Shown: one piece after another, positions 49,012-61,484 of the stretch
Layout of the letters: the number at the start of each line of letters is the position of its first letter
Numbering within the stretch: the stretch's first letter is position 1
NCBI GenBank assembly: GCA_030248225.1
Contig: JASANE010010126.1
Span: 1-64,000 of the forward strand
Direction: 5' to 3'
Origin: Trileptium ribeirensis
Taxonomy: Eukaryota > Nematoda > Enoplea > Enoplida > Thoracostomopsidae
Length of the DNA: 64,000 nt
The notes under the pieces: model-generated
Database searches by the model: none
What the model saw: the letters and a program-made list of their open reading frames with translations, nothing else
What the model was told of the DNA's origin: nothing
Translations under genes and position numbers: made by a program

Positions 49012-49222
49012 CTGGCTAGTCCAATCTTCGAAAATTATAGCCGGGGGGGGGTGCCGGATTTTTCCGAGGGCCAATTTTTTTGCCGGACTTTGTCGCGTTC
49101 AGACGTAAATTTTTCTCAGCAGGGGCTTTTGAGCCGGGGGTATCCTAATTTTTGCCGGGTGGTACCTCCTTTTTGCCGGGGTGCAGCCGAAAATGCCGGG
49201 CACCCCACTTTGGACTAGCCAG
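49012..49222. mobile_element. hAT-like MITE with CTGGCTAGTCCAA ends
   Basis: Left CTGGCTAGTCCAATCTTCG and right TTTGGACTAGCCAG are inverted repeats, with GATT directly outside both. The interior has repeated TTTTTGCCGG words. It is a shorter relative of 38863-39520. Confidence 0.8.
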
Positions 49223-49254
49223 GATTAAAACTATGTAATATTGTGTTATTACTA

Positions 49255-50030
49255 CGGATCGATCGAATATTCGGTAATCGGTATTCGACCGAATATTAGG
49301 GTATTCGGTATTCGGCCGAATATAACACTATTTGGACCGAATAGCTCCAAGAGCCGCGAAATGATCAAAATATATGTGTGATTGTGGCGGTTTTTGTTAC
49401 AGTACTTGGTTCTGATCGCATACGATGTCTCAAAAACGCTGCGATATACAGCTATACTATTGAAAATTTTGAAAAGTGACCACGGGGTTTGCGTTTACGA
49501 CCTGCGGTGAACATATTAAAATGTGGCGAGGTAGTGGAGTCTCGATATACTGAACTATGTAACTGTCTTCAGTTAGTACGATTTAGTGACCTCTACCAAT
49601 CTTGATACTACGTTCCGGCCGCTGGCGGTCACCAAATAAAGTCTAAACTAAAGCAGAGGAATATTACTCGTGTGCCTATTATCTTTTTCTGCATCCATTT
49701 CTTAATGACTGTAACCTCGACAATTTCAAATTATCCTCCTCTGAGGTGGATGCGCGACGAAAGCTCAGTCCGGTAATATCCATCCATTTGCCGCGCAGCA
49801 ACATGCGAGCAAACTGACTCCCCGATCGGAGCACATGGGATCATAATATATAGCATTCGATTGGGAAATTTTACTGATGGCAGCTGAGGAGGCAACAACA
49901 CACCCTAATAATCGCCTACAGTTACGATAAAATAGCAGTACAAAACAAAGTGTTCGGTATAAATATTCGGTATTCGGCCTAATACCTACTAGGTATTCGG
50001 TTTAATTTGGTATTCGGTCGTTACCTAGTT
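49255..50030. mobile_element. Element bounded by TATTCGGTATTCGGCCGAATA clusters
   Basis: Both ends are clusters of (A/T)TATTCGGTATTCGG and its complement (49263-49325 and 49950-50022). The 600 bp between is unrelated and noncoding. This is the arrangement of a DNA element with self-complementary ends. No transposase is seen. Confidence 0.65.
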
Positions 50031-50830
50031 ATTACGTAGCTGATTGTTTTCTCACGTTGCAATATTAAATCGCTAAGTGAACGTAGAGATTACAATTATT
50101 GTACTATTAACTCGTTATGTGAACGTTGACATTTTGATCTGACCAATTAAGTGCGAAGGAGCTCTGCTATATCGACCTACCCCAAGGTCCCAACAGTTCA
50201 TGTCCCTAGGTCCTTCAAGTAGTTTCCTACGCGAGGGACCATCCCTTATTTGCCACGAATGACGACTTTTTGTCAGATTGGCCAAAAATATGCTAATTTT
50301 CGGCTAAAAATCTAGCCATGTGGGACCAAAAATAACTAAAACTTTGCTTTGTTATATAATTGTAAATTACGCATTTTGATATGTGCAGTTACAATACGTT
50401 ATGAGCCCCGTTTCCACCCCCAGTTCAACTCGAAGGAACTTCCAGATAAACTGCGGGCAATCGCACTCAGGTATTTTTAGCTCTGCCCAGGTCTGAACTC
50501 GGGGAACCACAGATCATACTCCAGGTATAATTTTAGTAGTTTGGACAAGCCAGTTAATCACTGCGTTATTAAATCGATACGTGAATTTTGAGATTCTAGC
50601 TTGTAGTGTCAATTCGCTAACTGAATATTTACAATATAAGACCAACTGCCGACGACAGATCGCGACGCCAGACATGGTCTACTATATACATAGACACAAA
50701 CTGAGGCTGTATCTATTATACACTGTATCGGATGACAAAATTAAGTGTAGACGCCGACGGGCAAATTTTCGTCTACACAATTTGGTTCGTCCGCAGTCCT
50801 TTTCTTGAGGTCCTGCTTTTGTTTTTGACC

Positions 50831-51120
50831 GCACAGTACAAACCAGAAATGAGTGCAGCTGTTCGTTTGAGACTTATTCGATGTTTGCTCGAACAATGTT
50901 CTAATACGTTTTTAACATCTGATCGAACAGTGTTTAAAAGTATGTACCCGTTAATTGTAATCGAACGTGTAATTGAAAGAAAACAATAAGAAAAATGTAT
51001 GAAAACCTGTTAATATGGTAAAAATTTTAATGTTGTTCGAGACGGTTTAGAAAAAAATTTCGTGCTTGAATTTTCAAAAAGTAGTCGATGTCGGCGAATA
51101 TTGAGCGAACGATTTAGTTG
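50831..51120. mobile_element. MITE-like element with TTCGAAC words, right end unclear
   Basis: It begins CAGTACAAACCAGAAATGAG like the 38541 family and continues with TCGAACAATGTTC-type words. The right end is not clear, so the boundary at 51120 is approximate. Confidence 0.45.
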
Positions 51121-51415
51121 AAATTCTTTTGAATAAAAAATGGTTTCAGATTTTATCTACATACATATACAACATAATATAAGAATATGTTTATATTATT
51201 CTGTATATGTCTTTGGTTTGTTTGTACTAAAGAAAATGGCGCGACGCTGATTTAAGCGGCCGGTATTGAGCCAAAAAATTTCTGTTCTTTCTAACCTCAG
51301 TCAATGACCGAATGATTAGTACACAGTTCAGTAACCTTGCAATCCGACGATTCCATACGCTTTTCAGAACTTGTACATTTAAAATGTTGACTGGAAGTTA
51401 CACGGTGCTTTTACA

Positions 51416-51520
51416 TACAGTCACGCTCAGAAACAAAAACAAATTGAGCAAAAAATTAATAGCGTTCAGTTGTTATTTTCGAATTTTTCAAATTTGCATA
51501 TATTTTTAAGCGTGACAGTA
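51416..51520. mobile_element. Small MITE with TACAGTCACGCTCAGAAAC ends
   Basis: The left TACAGTCACGCT and right AGCGTGACAGTA are inverted repeats, flanked by TA. It abuts the next element and shares the TA at 51519-51520. Confidence 0.75.
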
Positions 51521-51727
51521 TAGTCGCGGCGAAAAAATAAGTGCAATCGAAAACAATCGAAATTGCAATCGACCGAAATTTCGTTTAATCGCAATCGATT
51601 GCAATTTCGTTTCATCGAAAATAATCGGAAATTTTGCAATTTATATAACTGTGCCAGAATCAAAAAGGATCGAACGTTTAATCCAAATCGATAAATTAGT
51701 TAGCTCTTATTTCAGGCCGTGACTGTA
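51519..51727. mobile_element. Small MITE with TATAGTCGCGGC / GCCGTGACTGTA ends
   Basis: Left TATAGTCGCGGCGAAAAAAT and right TTATTTCAGGCCGTGACTGTA pair imperfectly. The interior has many AATCGAAAT/ATTTCGAT words, so most of the element is self-complementary. It ends 124 bp before exon 8. Confidence 0.75.
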
Positions 51728-51851
51728 CAACATTGTTCTTGCACATAGCCAAAACTGAGTTCCGTTGCCTATCGCTTTTGCCATTTTGTCCCAAATACGT
51801 GAACATTTTATCATTAAAATTCAGTAAAATATATTATAAAATTTTTTTCAG

Positions 51852-51942
51852 ACCAAAAACTGGAACCGCGGCTGTGAATGTGGGGGCAATCGACGCTGTA
51901 AACGCTCGCATTACTGCGGCCGGTGGAAATCCAGGTGCTAAG
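51852..51942 (+). CDS. Tau-tubulin kinase-like gene, exon 8 (tail)
   Basis: Acceptor ATTTTTTTCAG|ACCAAA, donor GCTAAG|GTATAC; 91 nt, phase 1 in and 0 out, consistent with exons 7 and 9. It encodes RPKTGTAAVNVGAIDAVNAR and ITAAGGNPGAK, a low-complexity part of the tail. Confidence rests on exact phase and splice signals, not on recognised homology. Confidence 0.75.
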
Positions 51943-52049
51943 GTATACTAACAAACAAACAAAAATTTACTTCCAAATATATTGAACGTAAAATAATGAT
52001 ATGCAGTAAACTAGATAGAATTAAGGTGCATTAATTTATTGCGGAAAGT

Positions 52050-52850
52050 AACAAAACGGGAGATACCCAAACAAATCACGGCTGTGAACTGTTAGACGTT
52101 TACGAAATAAAACTATTGTTGGTGCTTCTAAAACATTAGCAGGTAGTGCGTTCCAACACTTTATAACTCTATGGGGAAAAATGACTTTGTTGTAGTTAGT
52201 CGGAATCTTTTTACCACTAGCTTTCTGCTATGACCCCGGGTATCGCGCTCGTTGAGCTCAAATAGAGTATCCGGATTGAGAAATGTCAAACCATTCAGTA
52301 TTTTATAAACAAATGTCAAATCTTTCTTTAATAACAGAGCATCCACAGAATCTATATTCAAAATTTTAAGCCTCTCAGGTAGCTCATCTCATGGAAACCA
52401 GGCAAACGTTTGGTAAACCTACGTTGAACAATCTCTAAATTATCAATAGTCAAGGCATAACGAGAGTTAAAACATTCGGAGGCAAAAGTTGGGTTAGTGA
52501 GAGCATAACATTGAAACAGATGCATTTAAGAAAAAAGGATCCTTAGAGACAAAATTGTGCAGAATCAAACCAGCGACGTTTGAGGCCTTCTTACAGATAC
52601 GATTAATGTGTTCATGAAATTTTAAGTCTGACTGTATTGTAAGTCCGAGATCTCTCTGAGAAGTTACAATAATGTTAAAGCGTTATTTTCAACATAAATT
52701 TCGTTTCGCGGATTGCAAGAACCTATATGCAAGATACGGCATTTATCGATAGAAAGCTCCAAACCCCACATGTTAAGCCATCTTACCAAGTGATTAATAT
52801 CACATTGTAGACTGGAGTTGTTCAAATGAGTTGGCAGTTGCTATTACTCA
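52050..52850 (-). pseudogene. LINE ORF2 C-terminal remnant
   Basis: Read on the minus strand it goes from a diverged RT end (SIDKCRILHIGSCNPRN) through a DLGLTIQSDLKFHEHINRI segment to TFVYKILNGLTFL, then RGHSRKL, then IKCWNALPANVLEA and VLFRKRL. This is the standard end of CR1/Jockey-type LINE proteins. Several shifts interrupt it. It lies antisense in kinase intron 8. Confidence 0.8.
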
Positions 52851-53046
52851 TTCTTTACAGTTATTATTGTTTTAGCAGTTATTATTGTTTTGTCAGAATT
52901 TATTTTGTTTCAATATTTCATTCTGCATAACAGGCCATAGAGCAGAATTTTATTCATATATACCCTCGAACTTCGCAACTAGTTCAACCAGTGTTTCCTC
53001 GCTCTTTCCCTCGGCCACTTCCCAGACTGAGTTCTATCACTATATA

Positions 53047-55330
53047 CTAGCATTTCTTGGTCTGCACGTAGAACGTATTCGTACCATAACCGAAGTCTGA
53101 CATCCAGCAGTTTATCGGGGCGATTCCATATCTCTGGCGAGTGTCATCGTTTCGAACGTGAACAAACTGGATGATGCCAGACATCCATCGCATCATCTTT
53201 GGCTCCACTATACTGAGGCGTCGTTCAACGTCACGCGTTGTCGGGGCATTAGTTCGTGCGGTAGGTCTTTGCTTTAAGGAAGGTATAGATTTTCCATCGT
53301 AGATAATGCCGGAGGCTGTGCGCCACCTCATTCATCGTAGATAATGCCGGAGGCTGTGCGCCACCTCATACACGCCGCATTCACACGCAAATTGATGTTA
53401 TGTGTCAAGCAGCCGTCATCTACTATCTTTGAACTGAGGCATTTGAACGTTCAAGTTCTCAACGAGTCGTGCTGTCGACCTTGATTGTACGGGGCTCCAT
53501 TGGGTGGCCGCGAGCGAGTGGAACGAGAATTTTCAATTTTGGCTTTGGATGGGGGTTGAGGAGGTCCTGTCTGTGTGTGTCTGTCGCACCTGGATCTCGA
53601 TAACGGTTGGGCGGATTTTGATATAAGATAGCTCATTCGAACCGCAATGGTCGATTTAGGTGTAGTGACGGAGCCCGATTTTTTGAATTTTTTCCCGTGG
53701 GAAAAGTTATGGGGCAAAATGACGTCAATAACAAGTTTTTCAACTACTTCCCAATCTGGAGTCTATAAGCTTATAGTTGGCGCCAAATTTCATATTTGGT
53801 GAAAAGTCGTCGGAAATGCACCTAAATGTGTGCTTATTGTTGGTTTTAGTGTCGCATATGTCTTTAACGTTCTTTTCACGGTCAATTTAGGGTTTTATTG
53901 AATTACTAAATTGTTAGTTGATTGTTTTTGTACTCATTGTACAAGTTGATGTTTTGTCTACTGCATACGTTGGCTATCAAAAGAGGCGGGCGTAACTATG
54001 ACTCATCACTCACGGTTTATAATAATGCTGCACCTGCGTACTGTGTGTAGGCTTTGTTTGTGTGTGCTTCCTACAACAGACTTCGGGGGATTGTTCTCAA
54101 CACTCGAATTCTGGCTCGCAAGCGAGCTTCACTAGTCAGGTATTATGTGTTCTAGCTCTGGACATTGAGCCTTCCGCTGAACTTGGCTAGCTTCCGCTCC
54201 ACCTCTTTACTTGTTGCTTGAGACCGACTTCGTCATCCGACGTTAGCATGACGTCATTAGCGTACAGAACCTCTTTGGAGATCTCTAGTGACGACATTTA
54301 TTACCAGTATGAAAAGAAGCAGAGAAAGAGATCTCTAGTGTCTGGTGCTACGTAAATCCACGGATGTACCGTCAGCTGGCTTTACTCATCTTTTATGCTC
54401 ATCATATAGCAGTTTTACCCATTCGATGAGTTTACATCGGAAACTTCTTTGCACAAGCCAGATGACGTCGTGGGGTGCTCTGTCAAATGTCTTCTCTAGA
54501 TCAACGAATGCGTTGTGCATTAGTGTGCACTTTTCATGGTGTTTCTCGATGAGGAGCGTACGTGCAAGTATAGCATCGGTCGTTCCGCATTTCTTCACAA
54601 AGCCGGCATAGTTTGTAGGTAACAGAATTATGCTACGCATGCGACCATCCAGAACTCCTTCGAATATCTTCATCGTATGGACAAAAGTTGGGTCGGTCGG
54701 TAGTTGAAGCACTCGGTGGAGCTTCCGTTTTTCTTCCAGAACCGGACAGTAGTGCTGCGCTGCAGTTCGTGACTATCTTTATTCCTCGTTAATTATTCTG
54801 AAGTCTGTCAGCCAGTGGGTGAAGTAAAAAGTTTGCGATTTCCATTATTTCTGATGTCAGATCGATCTGTTCGTTTGCCCTAGTGCAACTTTCTCAATGC
54901 TTCAACAACTTCGGTTACTGTGATCGGCTGCATTGATCTCACTGTAGGGGGGTTTAATTTTAACGGCTGATGCGGAAATTCCTCCGTAGAGATCTACTCG
55001 AAATACGTCCGCCATCGCTCTGTTGCTTTGGACCTGTCGCTGATGAGTTGCCCATGTTTAACGCCTTTAATTTTTTCGATGTCGTTACTTTGTCGGTGAC
55101 GGGGCCGTACTACGCTATAGATGTCTGTCTCGCTTGCCTAATTTCCTTTAATGGTCCTCATATCGAGCATCTTTCGAGGCCGATTTGGCTCCGTAATACC
55201 TCCGCCAGTTTTCGGCGGCCTTATCAGCGAGGGAGATGTGATAAATGCGCTTCCCTCGCACTTTCGTCTTAACTTCAGCTGTCCATAGCCACGCTGTCTT
55301 GTCAATTATCCTTGAGCCGGGCTTTGTCAC
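53047..55330 (-). pseudogene. LINE (RTE-like) ORF2 remnant
   Basis: At the 5' end (55330-55148) TAWLWTAEVKTKVRGKRIYH followed by ENWRRYYGAKSASKDA is the segment that follows the endonuclease in RTE-like LINEs. At 54712-54386 the RT core reads CGTTDAILARTLLIEKHHEK, LHNAFVDLEKTFDRAPHDVIW. At 53331-53047 PKMMRWMSGIIQFVHVRNDD then RYGIAPI is the C-terminal motif. The middle is decayed. An AACGG/TCGATTT-type insertion of unrelated sequence lies at about 53450-53760. Confidence 0.8.
53296..53369 (+). repeat. Perfect tandem duplication of about 37 bp
   Basis: TCATCGTAGATAATGCCGGA and the following 17 bp (GGCTGTGCGCCACCTCA) occur twice in direct succession inside the LINE remnant. This is a recent mutation. 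Confidence 0.9.
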
Positions 55331-55667
55331 ACTGAGTTTTCACAAATAGCTTGCTCTTTATTCACCCTTTTCGCTCCAACTGTTGTGATTGACGGCAGCT
55401 AGATCCTCGATATGGAATTTTTCCTTTTGAAATGCCCACCACTGCCTTCTCGTTGGTTCTTTACGCTTTCATCTGTTATACTTAGGTGGTTCAGCACGAA
55501 GACGACAGCCGACTAGGCGATGCTGAAATGCAATAGTTCCGAATTGCATACTTTTCTTGAAGCAAACTTTTTTACAGTATATATTACTTTTGTGTTCATG
55601 AAACGGTGCTCCCCTAGTTAGTCCCCTATAAATTTTGACCCGGTGGAGAATTCAATATTATAGACAT

Positions 55668-56350
55668 AATGGCGGCGATCGGTCATGGCGGGTGGGGGTC
55701 TTGGCCATCCCAGGGGGGTAAACCCCCTGGCCGACCAAATTTTCCTAGGGGGTTGGTCGTAAGGACCTTTTTTTTGGTCCTAGCAGTCATATTTTTCGCC
55801 TATGAGTTCAGTTTCTGCACTAGGGTCCGGCCTCACAACTGGTCGAGGCGGGGGGGGGTTTGCGGACCCCAAACCCCCCACCACACCCCTTTCGGCGTTT
55901 CCTATTCTGAGAAGTGTAGATTACATTCTGAGCATTTATAATTCTGAGAATTTTGTAAAATGTAAAGTTTCTGTTTACCGGCAGCTCGCAATTTCTGTTT
56001 ACAACAAATTCGCCAAACAACCATACACATTTGCCTTTAAGAAGATTCTTCATAATCGAAGCAGACACGGCATTATTTAATTCGATTAACTTTTACTTCA
56101 GGGAATGACGTCGTGAACAAAAAAGCTTTCCATAAATTTACGGCCGCACATGCACCTTTAGCAACAAGCAGGCGCAATTTGCGCAAGGTTTTGCACTAAG
56201 GTCCTACTTCGACACTCGTCGAGGATCTGCCAAGCCCTCCTACGGTGGGGGGGCTGCGCACCCCAACCCCGGGGGGCGGGTTACCACCTGGCTTTTCGGC
56301 CTCGGGGAGGGGGGTTAGGACCTCAGGGGGTTACCCCACCTGCCGCCATG
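55668..56350. mobile_element. GC-rich inverted-repeat block next to the Merlin transposase
   Basis: ATGGCGGCGATCGGTCATGGCGGGTGGGG at the left is mirrored by CCCCACCTGCCGCCATG at the right (written here in parts). CTGGTCGAGG ... GGGTTTGCGGACCCCAAACC at 55837-55880 is repeated in the same direction as CTCGTCGAGG ... GGGGCTGCGCACCCCAACCC at 56216-56270. The block may be the 5' terminal part of the transposon or a separate MITE. Confidence 0.55.
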
Positions 56351-56351
56351 T

Positions 56352-57300
56352 ATGATTATAGATATTGTATTAGGCGCTGTTTGGGCTGGGAGGGAGTCAG
56401 CAAATTGTCGCACGGCGCTGAAACTGGTACCAATCGACTCAGCTCGACGAGCTTATTTCAAAAATACCGCAAACGACCATTTTCCGAAAAATCTTTTTTC
56501 ATTTTTTCTGTTTTTACCCAATTGTCCCACCTGTGAAATGTCACCTGAAAATTTTGAAAAATTTTTTTGCAAAATAGACACAATACACCTCGGTGGGGAC
56601 GCGATGTATTTGGCTGCGCGTAATGACCTCGCGCGCCTTGACAAGTACGAATGGCGCTGTAAAAATTGCCGAGCCAAATTATCTATTCGAATCGGCTCAT
56701 TTTTTGCCGGTCACCTGATCACATTGGAAACGACACTCGTGATCATTTTCGACTACATCAACAACTTGCCGTCAAACTTCATTCGCTTGCAAACAGAGTT
56801 GCCACAGATACCATTACGAACTGGTACAACTACTGTAGGGATGTCGCTGTGGCTTACGACCGTGGTCACTGGCAAAACAGCATGTTGGGCGGCCCCGGTA
56901 TCGACGTAGAAGTTGACGAGTTGAAGTTTTTTCGACAAAAATACAACCGCGGCATGCCACGTCTTCAGCATGGTTGGGTGGTGCGCATGATTGAACGACA
57001 AAGTGGCAAGTGTCTATTTTTCCACGCCAGTCGCACCATCAACGCAATCATACATCTAATATTTCAACATATCCGACCGGGAACCCACTTCATCACCGAC
57101 AGTTTCCAGACCTACATCCAAGGACTGCGCCGCCTACCTAACCCCCAGCAATATACTCACGCCACGGTCAACCACCACAACCGCCAATTCCTTAATCCCG
57201 AAGCCCATACGCAAAACATTGATGGTCTCTGGGTAAATTTCAAAACCTTCATTCGGCGACGCCAAGGTGTTCCTTCCTCATAGCCTACTCCAGCGAACCC
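56352..57300 (+). pseudogene. Merlin/ISXO2-like (IS1595-type) transposase
   Basis: The first frame (to about 56770) has a zinc ribbon, CPTCE ... YEWRCKNCRAKLSIRIGSFF. After a +1 shift near 56768 the second frame has TITNWYNYCRDVA, GGPGIDVEVDELKF (first Asp), then GTHFITDSFQTY (second Asp), then HTQNIDGLWVNFK. In the family the third catalytic residue is a Glu in the N.IEG.W motif. Here it is Asp, so the copy is likely inactive even apart from the shift. The total length of about 310 residues is normal for Merlin transposases. It sits in kinase intron 8. Confidence 0.85.
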
Positions 57301-57424
57301 TTATTGAATTTCAGTGGCGACGACAATTCGCTGAAAATATTGTCGGTGCACTCATTGCCCAAATCGGAAACATGTATCGCGTCTAGAGGTTAGTTCCAAT
57401 GTCTGTAATACATTTTCTTATAGA

Positions 57425-57515
57425 GTTCTAGATTAAAGCTAAGCCTTAGACTAATGCTAAGCCTAAGCCTTAGACTAAGGCTAAGCCTAAGCTTTAGACT
57501 AAGCCGAGGGTGTGC
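57425..57515. repeat. Degenerate GCCTAA-like repeats
   Basis: GCTAAGCCTTAGACTAATGC then CTAAGCCTAAGCCTTAGACT and again. GCCTAA (TTAGGC on the other strand) is the nematode telomere unit, but here it is mixed with CCTTAG and is partly palindromic. It may equally be the transposon's 3' end. Confidence 0.5.
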
Positions 57516-58370
57516 CGCCCCCCGTACCCCCGCACAAAGCAGCTGCGCTGGCTAACTGCCACGGTTTTTGGTGCACAGTACAGCTGCTTCCTCGCTTACG
57601 TTTGCCGGTGCATTATTTCCGGATACCCTAACCTAAGCTTCAAGCTTACCCTAAAACTGAGCCTAGTCTAAACCTAATTTCCAAACATCAAAATATCCAT
57701 TTTTCGCTTGCATTCCAGATATCGTGAGCCATATCTCCTTGTGACGGATAGTAATCGTCACAGCCAATGCATCATTATAGCTCATTGCATTTTCTATATC
57801 ATATCCAAATTTGAGCCCAATCGGTCAATCCAATCCAAAGTTATGTCCAAAAAGGTTAAAAAACCAAAATCCATTGTATTTGTAAAAAAATCCGACCCCT
57901 GAAATTGGGCCCCTCTCCTGAACCCCCTTGAAGAGCTAGGGCCCTGAAACCTTTTCCATTGGAAAGAGCAGGAAAAACTGGTCCATGGGGGGTTAGGGGG
58001 GTGACGATCTTAAGCGGTGCTTTAGGAAAAAAAATTGCCAAAAAAGCCTCTATACCCCAAAAAATCCAAATAAAAAGAACAATTTAGCATCATCAGGAGG
58101 TTATACCTGAAAAGGGGCGACCCTGATCTCGAAGAGATTTCTTTTGGGGGTAAGAGGTGATTGGGGGCCCAGAGACTATGGGGGCTATACTGAAAAGATG
58201 GTGGGCCCCTTCTCTGATTTTCCCCCTCAGCCCAATCAGGGCCTTTTATTATATAATGATTGTGTTTAATTATTTTAATATTATTTCCTAGACTGTCACG
58301 ACATGCTTATGATTAAACATTATAAATTATGAGATTCAAACAAGTTGTTAACTTATATTATTCTGACATT
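57516..58370. other. Intron 8 end; diverse low-copy sequence
   Basis: A C-rich block (GCCGCCCCCCGTACCCCCGC at about 57512) echoes the GC-rich blocks at 55840 and 56240. 57890-58210 has GGGCCCCTCTCCTGAACCCC and many G- or C-runs of unknown origin. No gene. Confidence 0.4.
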
Positions 58371-58375
58371 TAAAG

Positions 58376-58671
58376 GTAGGCGAAGGTCCAGTTGCTCAAG
58401 CAAAACGAGACTTGTTTCGTAACTTACGCGTCGAAACGTCGATCAACAATGCGGCCGAAAATCAGCAACAGGCCGTATTTCAGCCCCACCACAAAGCAAA
58501 TCAAAGCAGAATGCGGGCATCGGCGAGCGCCAATCAGCTCAATGTGCCCACAACGAGTCCGGGCCCAGATGCTGCAAGTGGGCCGTCTACTCCGGGACCC
58601 AGCTCGCGGCACGATCACGATGATCTTACAGCAGAAAAGACTGGGCGTTCGTCGCGACATTTTGGGCTAAG
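58376..58671 (+). CDS. Tau-tubulin kinase-like gene, exon 9 (tail)
   Basis: Acceptor ACATTTAAAG|GTAGGC (an unusual AAAG acceptor, chosen because it preserves phase 0; the nearby GTAG|GCG would shift the frame) and donor CTAAG|GTACGT; 296 nt. It encodes VGEGPVAQAKRDLFRNLRVE, then a Gln/Asn-rich and Ser/Pro-rich stretch (SPGPDAASGPSTPGPSSRHD) ending SSRHFGL. It is a charged, probably disordered tail. Phase out is 2. Confidence 0.8.
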
Positions 58672-59299
58672 GTACGTCGTTCATGTCCTCAAAGGTTGGA
58701 GGATGCACCAAAGGGAATGGTTGTGTGGAGAAAACATAGTGTTATGAGTTTATAAATGTCAATGAGCTCCAATCGGTCCAGTTTTCAAAATGAACGTCCA
58801 CTGTAATGCAGGTTTCACAGAATAATGAGTGCAAAAAGTGGGCAGTTTTGTCTTTAACAATCGTTTGTTACAAACAAAAATCTCTAGTGGACGATTATAT
58901 GATATTTTAGTGTCTTGCAAACGGCTGGTAGAGATTTTTGTCTTTAATGACTGCTTGTCTAATACTTAAATCTCTAACAGATAGCTGTAAGAGAATTTAG
59001 TCTTACATAGACAGCCAATAAATACAGAAATCTCTAACAGCTAGCTGTTAGAGACTAAAATCCCTTGCAGCTAGCCATAACAGATCATTGTCTCTAATGT
59101 CTAACTGTTAGAAACCTTTGTCTCTTACAGCCAGATATAAAATATAAAAGTCTCTAATAGCCATCTATTAGAATTTTAAATATTTAACGGTTGGCTGTAA
59201 GAGATTTTTGTATGTTACAGATGGCTGTAAGAGACAAAAGTTTCTAACAGCTAGTCATTAGAAACAAAAATATGTTACAGCAAGGTCATTATTGATGTT

Positions 59300-59500
59300 G
59301 TGCTCCCTCCAGTCAGTATTGGTGTCCTGTCCAGTTTGATATCGGTGCCACCCTCCAGCCGGATATTGGTCCCTCCTCCAGTTTCATATTGGTGGCCCCT
59401 CTAGTTTAATATTGGTGCCCCCTCCAGTTTGATATTGACCCCTCTCCAGTTTAATATGGGCCACCTTCCAGCTTGATATTGGCCTTTCTCCAGTGTTATC
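59300..59500 (-). repeat. Minisatellite in left foldback arm
   Basis: Seven to eight units of CCAGTTTGATATTGGTG plus CCCCCT (plus strand), each 22-26 bp. They are the reverse complement of the array at 61485-61665. Confidence 0.9.
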
Positions 59501-61484
59501 AGACTTGCACGTAGCTCCAGAAACGTGTCCGTCGCACGCACCTTATGTTACCTTCATGTTTCCGTTCAGAGCACCACAGTGTACAAAATGGTCCAGCATA
59601 ATGCAATATATGTAATCGTGGGCGAAAGCCTCCCAGCATCTTGTTGTTCCGCTATCTCTAGCCGTCATAAAAACCATACGACTATAGCTACAAGTTGGCT
59701 ATTTTATCGATTTTTGATTTTAGCGGCAATGTCAAGATGCTAGAAACAAATCGGTAAAATTGTTAAAGTGTTTTGCTTCGACTCTGCATACCAAACCTAA
59801 AATTAGTCATTTGGTTTTAATACAGTGCGAATTTTTTTATTTTAAGAATACTCTTGGCATTTAATTTATTGTGTCAGCCAACTTGCAATTCGAATGCCCC
59901 ATTTATAGGTTGGTCGCAATATATAATTCATACATGCACATATGAGGACAATCCCCCTGACCCCTGAGACTCGGACCCACACCTCACCATCGGGGCGTCG
60001 CCAATATACCTGGAAAGTAGCCTGATCTCCATATGGTTTTGCACTCCTCTTCCTCTGTGCCGAATGAGAACGGAAAATTTGGGCATGAATATGGGAAATG
60101 AGCAAAATTTGGGGCAGAACCGAGAATATCATAATGGTAATTACGTTTCCCAAACGTTTTCGACGAACACACAGGCACTAAACCAATATTTTATCATGTG
60201 GCCCAAATTTTATGACTAATATTGTGTTTTACTATTTTGTATATTTAATTTTATAGTACATTATGATTGGAAACACGGAACTGCCAAAAGATATAAGACG
60301 TTCGTTTCGTTTAAAATATCAAACATGATCGACATGATTTTATGCTTCTATGCTTGTGCTATATAATTTTTCATCTAGTTAAATTCAATTGTAATATATA
60401 TTTACATACTGCAGGCAGACTTAGCAACATCACGCAAAATTTTGATTGCTTATCGCTTTTGATTATTTGTTCATAATCTGCTGACTCTATTGGGCGGCAC
60501 ACTAAATTAAATTTTCTTTGATAAAATTGTCAAAATTCACGTTATACAGTTAATAATTCGCCGTTTTTGCCCGATTATGTTATTTCGCTAAGTTATAAAT
60601 TTGTCCACCTATCAAAACTCAATTGTACCATATTGCAATTTCAATAGACTGCGTTGAAGGCAAATTTTTTTCCGAAAATACGCAGTGCAAAACACGTACA
60701 CCAATAGCACATACATACATCTGTAAATATTATAGAGGTTATTATAGATGCATATAAATTATAGAGATATATCATCTTATACACAAATGCTTGTCTGCAG
60801 TTATTTATCAATCATAACACAAATTATAAAATTTTATTCTTGCCTTGCTATATAATAACTGCTCATAACTCAATCTCAATGGACGTATGGACGAACACTG
60901 AGTAGGAATAATACATTATGTACAGAATGTTGTACAGTTTGAGTTTAAATGAGCGTTTTTAATTTGTTCGACGATTCTAATTTTGAAACTGGCTAATTAT
61001 GGGCAACAATATGTTAGTAAGTAATGCTTGATATTTATAAATATTTAAAATAATTCTCTAAATATAATAGTAAAAACAAACTCTCAGTGAAACATATCGT
61101 TATTCTGTCTAATGTGTTAAACTACTCGGCTAACCAAAAATTTAGCAAAATCAGTTATAACACTATGCCGGTTGAGTTAACAAAAGCCAGATAGTGTCAC
61201 GCAATCATCTACAAACTGGTGTATTGGCAGGCCATCATCATCAAATTTGGGCACGTTGAATGCCACTATCTAACGGAAACATGAAGGTAATATAAGATGC
61301 GAGCAACGGACGTATTTCTGGAGCTACGTGCAAGTTTTAAAACGACATTATACATATGTGTGCAAAGTCAGTCGCTTCAGAGAGTACGTGGTTATCACGG
61401 AGAAAGAGGAACGTGGGAAAAGAAGAAGTTACTAAATTTTAGAAATTTTCAAAACTCATAATTTACTCCAATTTTGCTGTGCGC

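Noticed and set aside
58381..58671. Alternative exon 9 start at GTAG|GCG (58380/58381)
   Set aside because: It breaks the reading frame with exon 8; the AAAG|GTA acceptor at 58375/58376 keeps it open.
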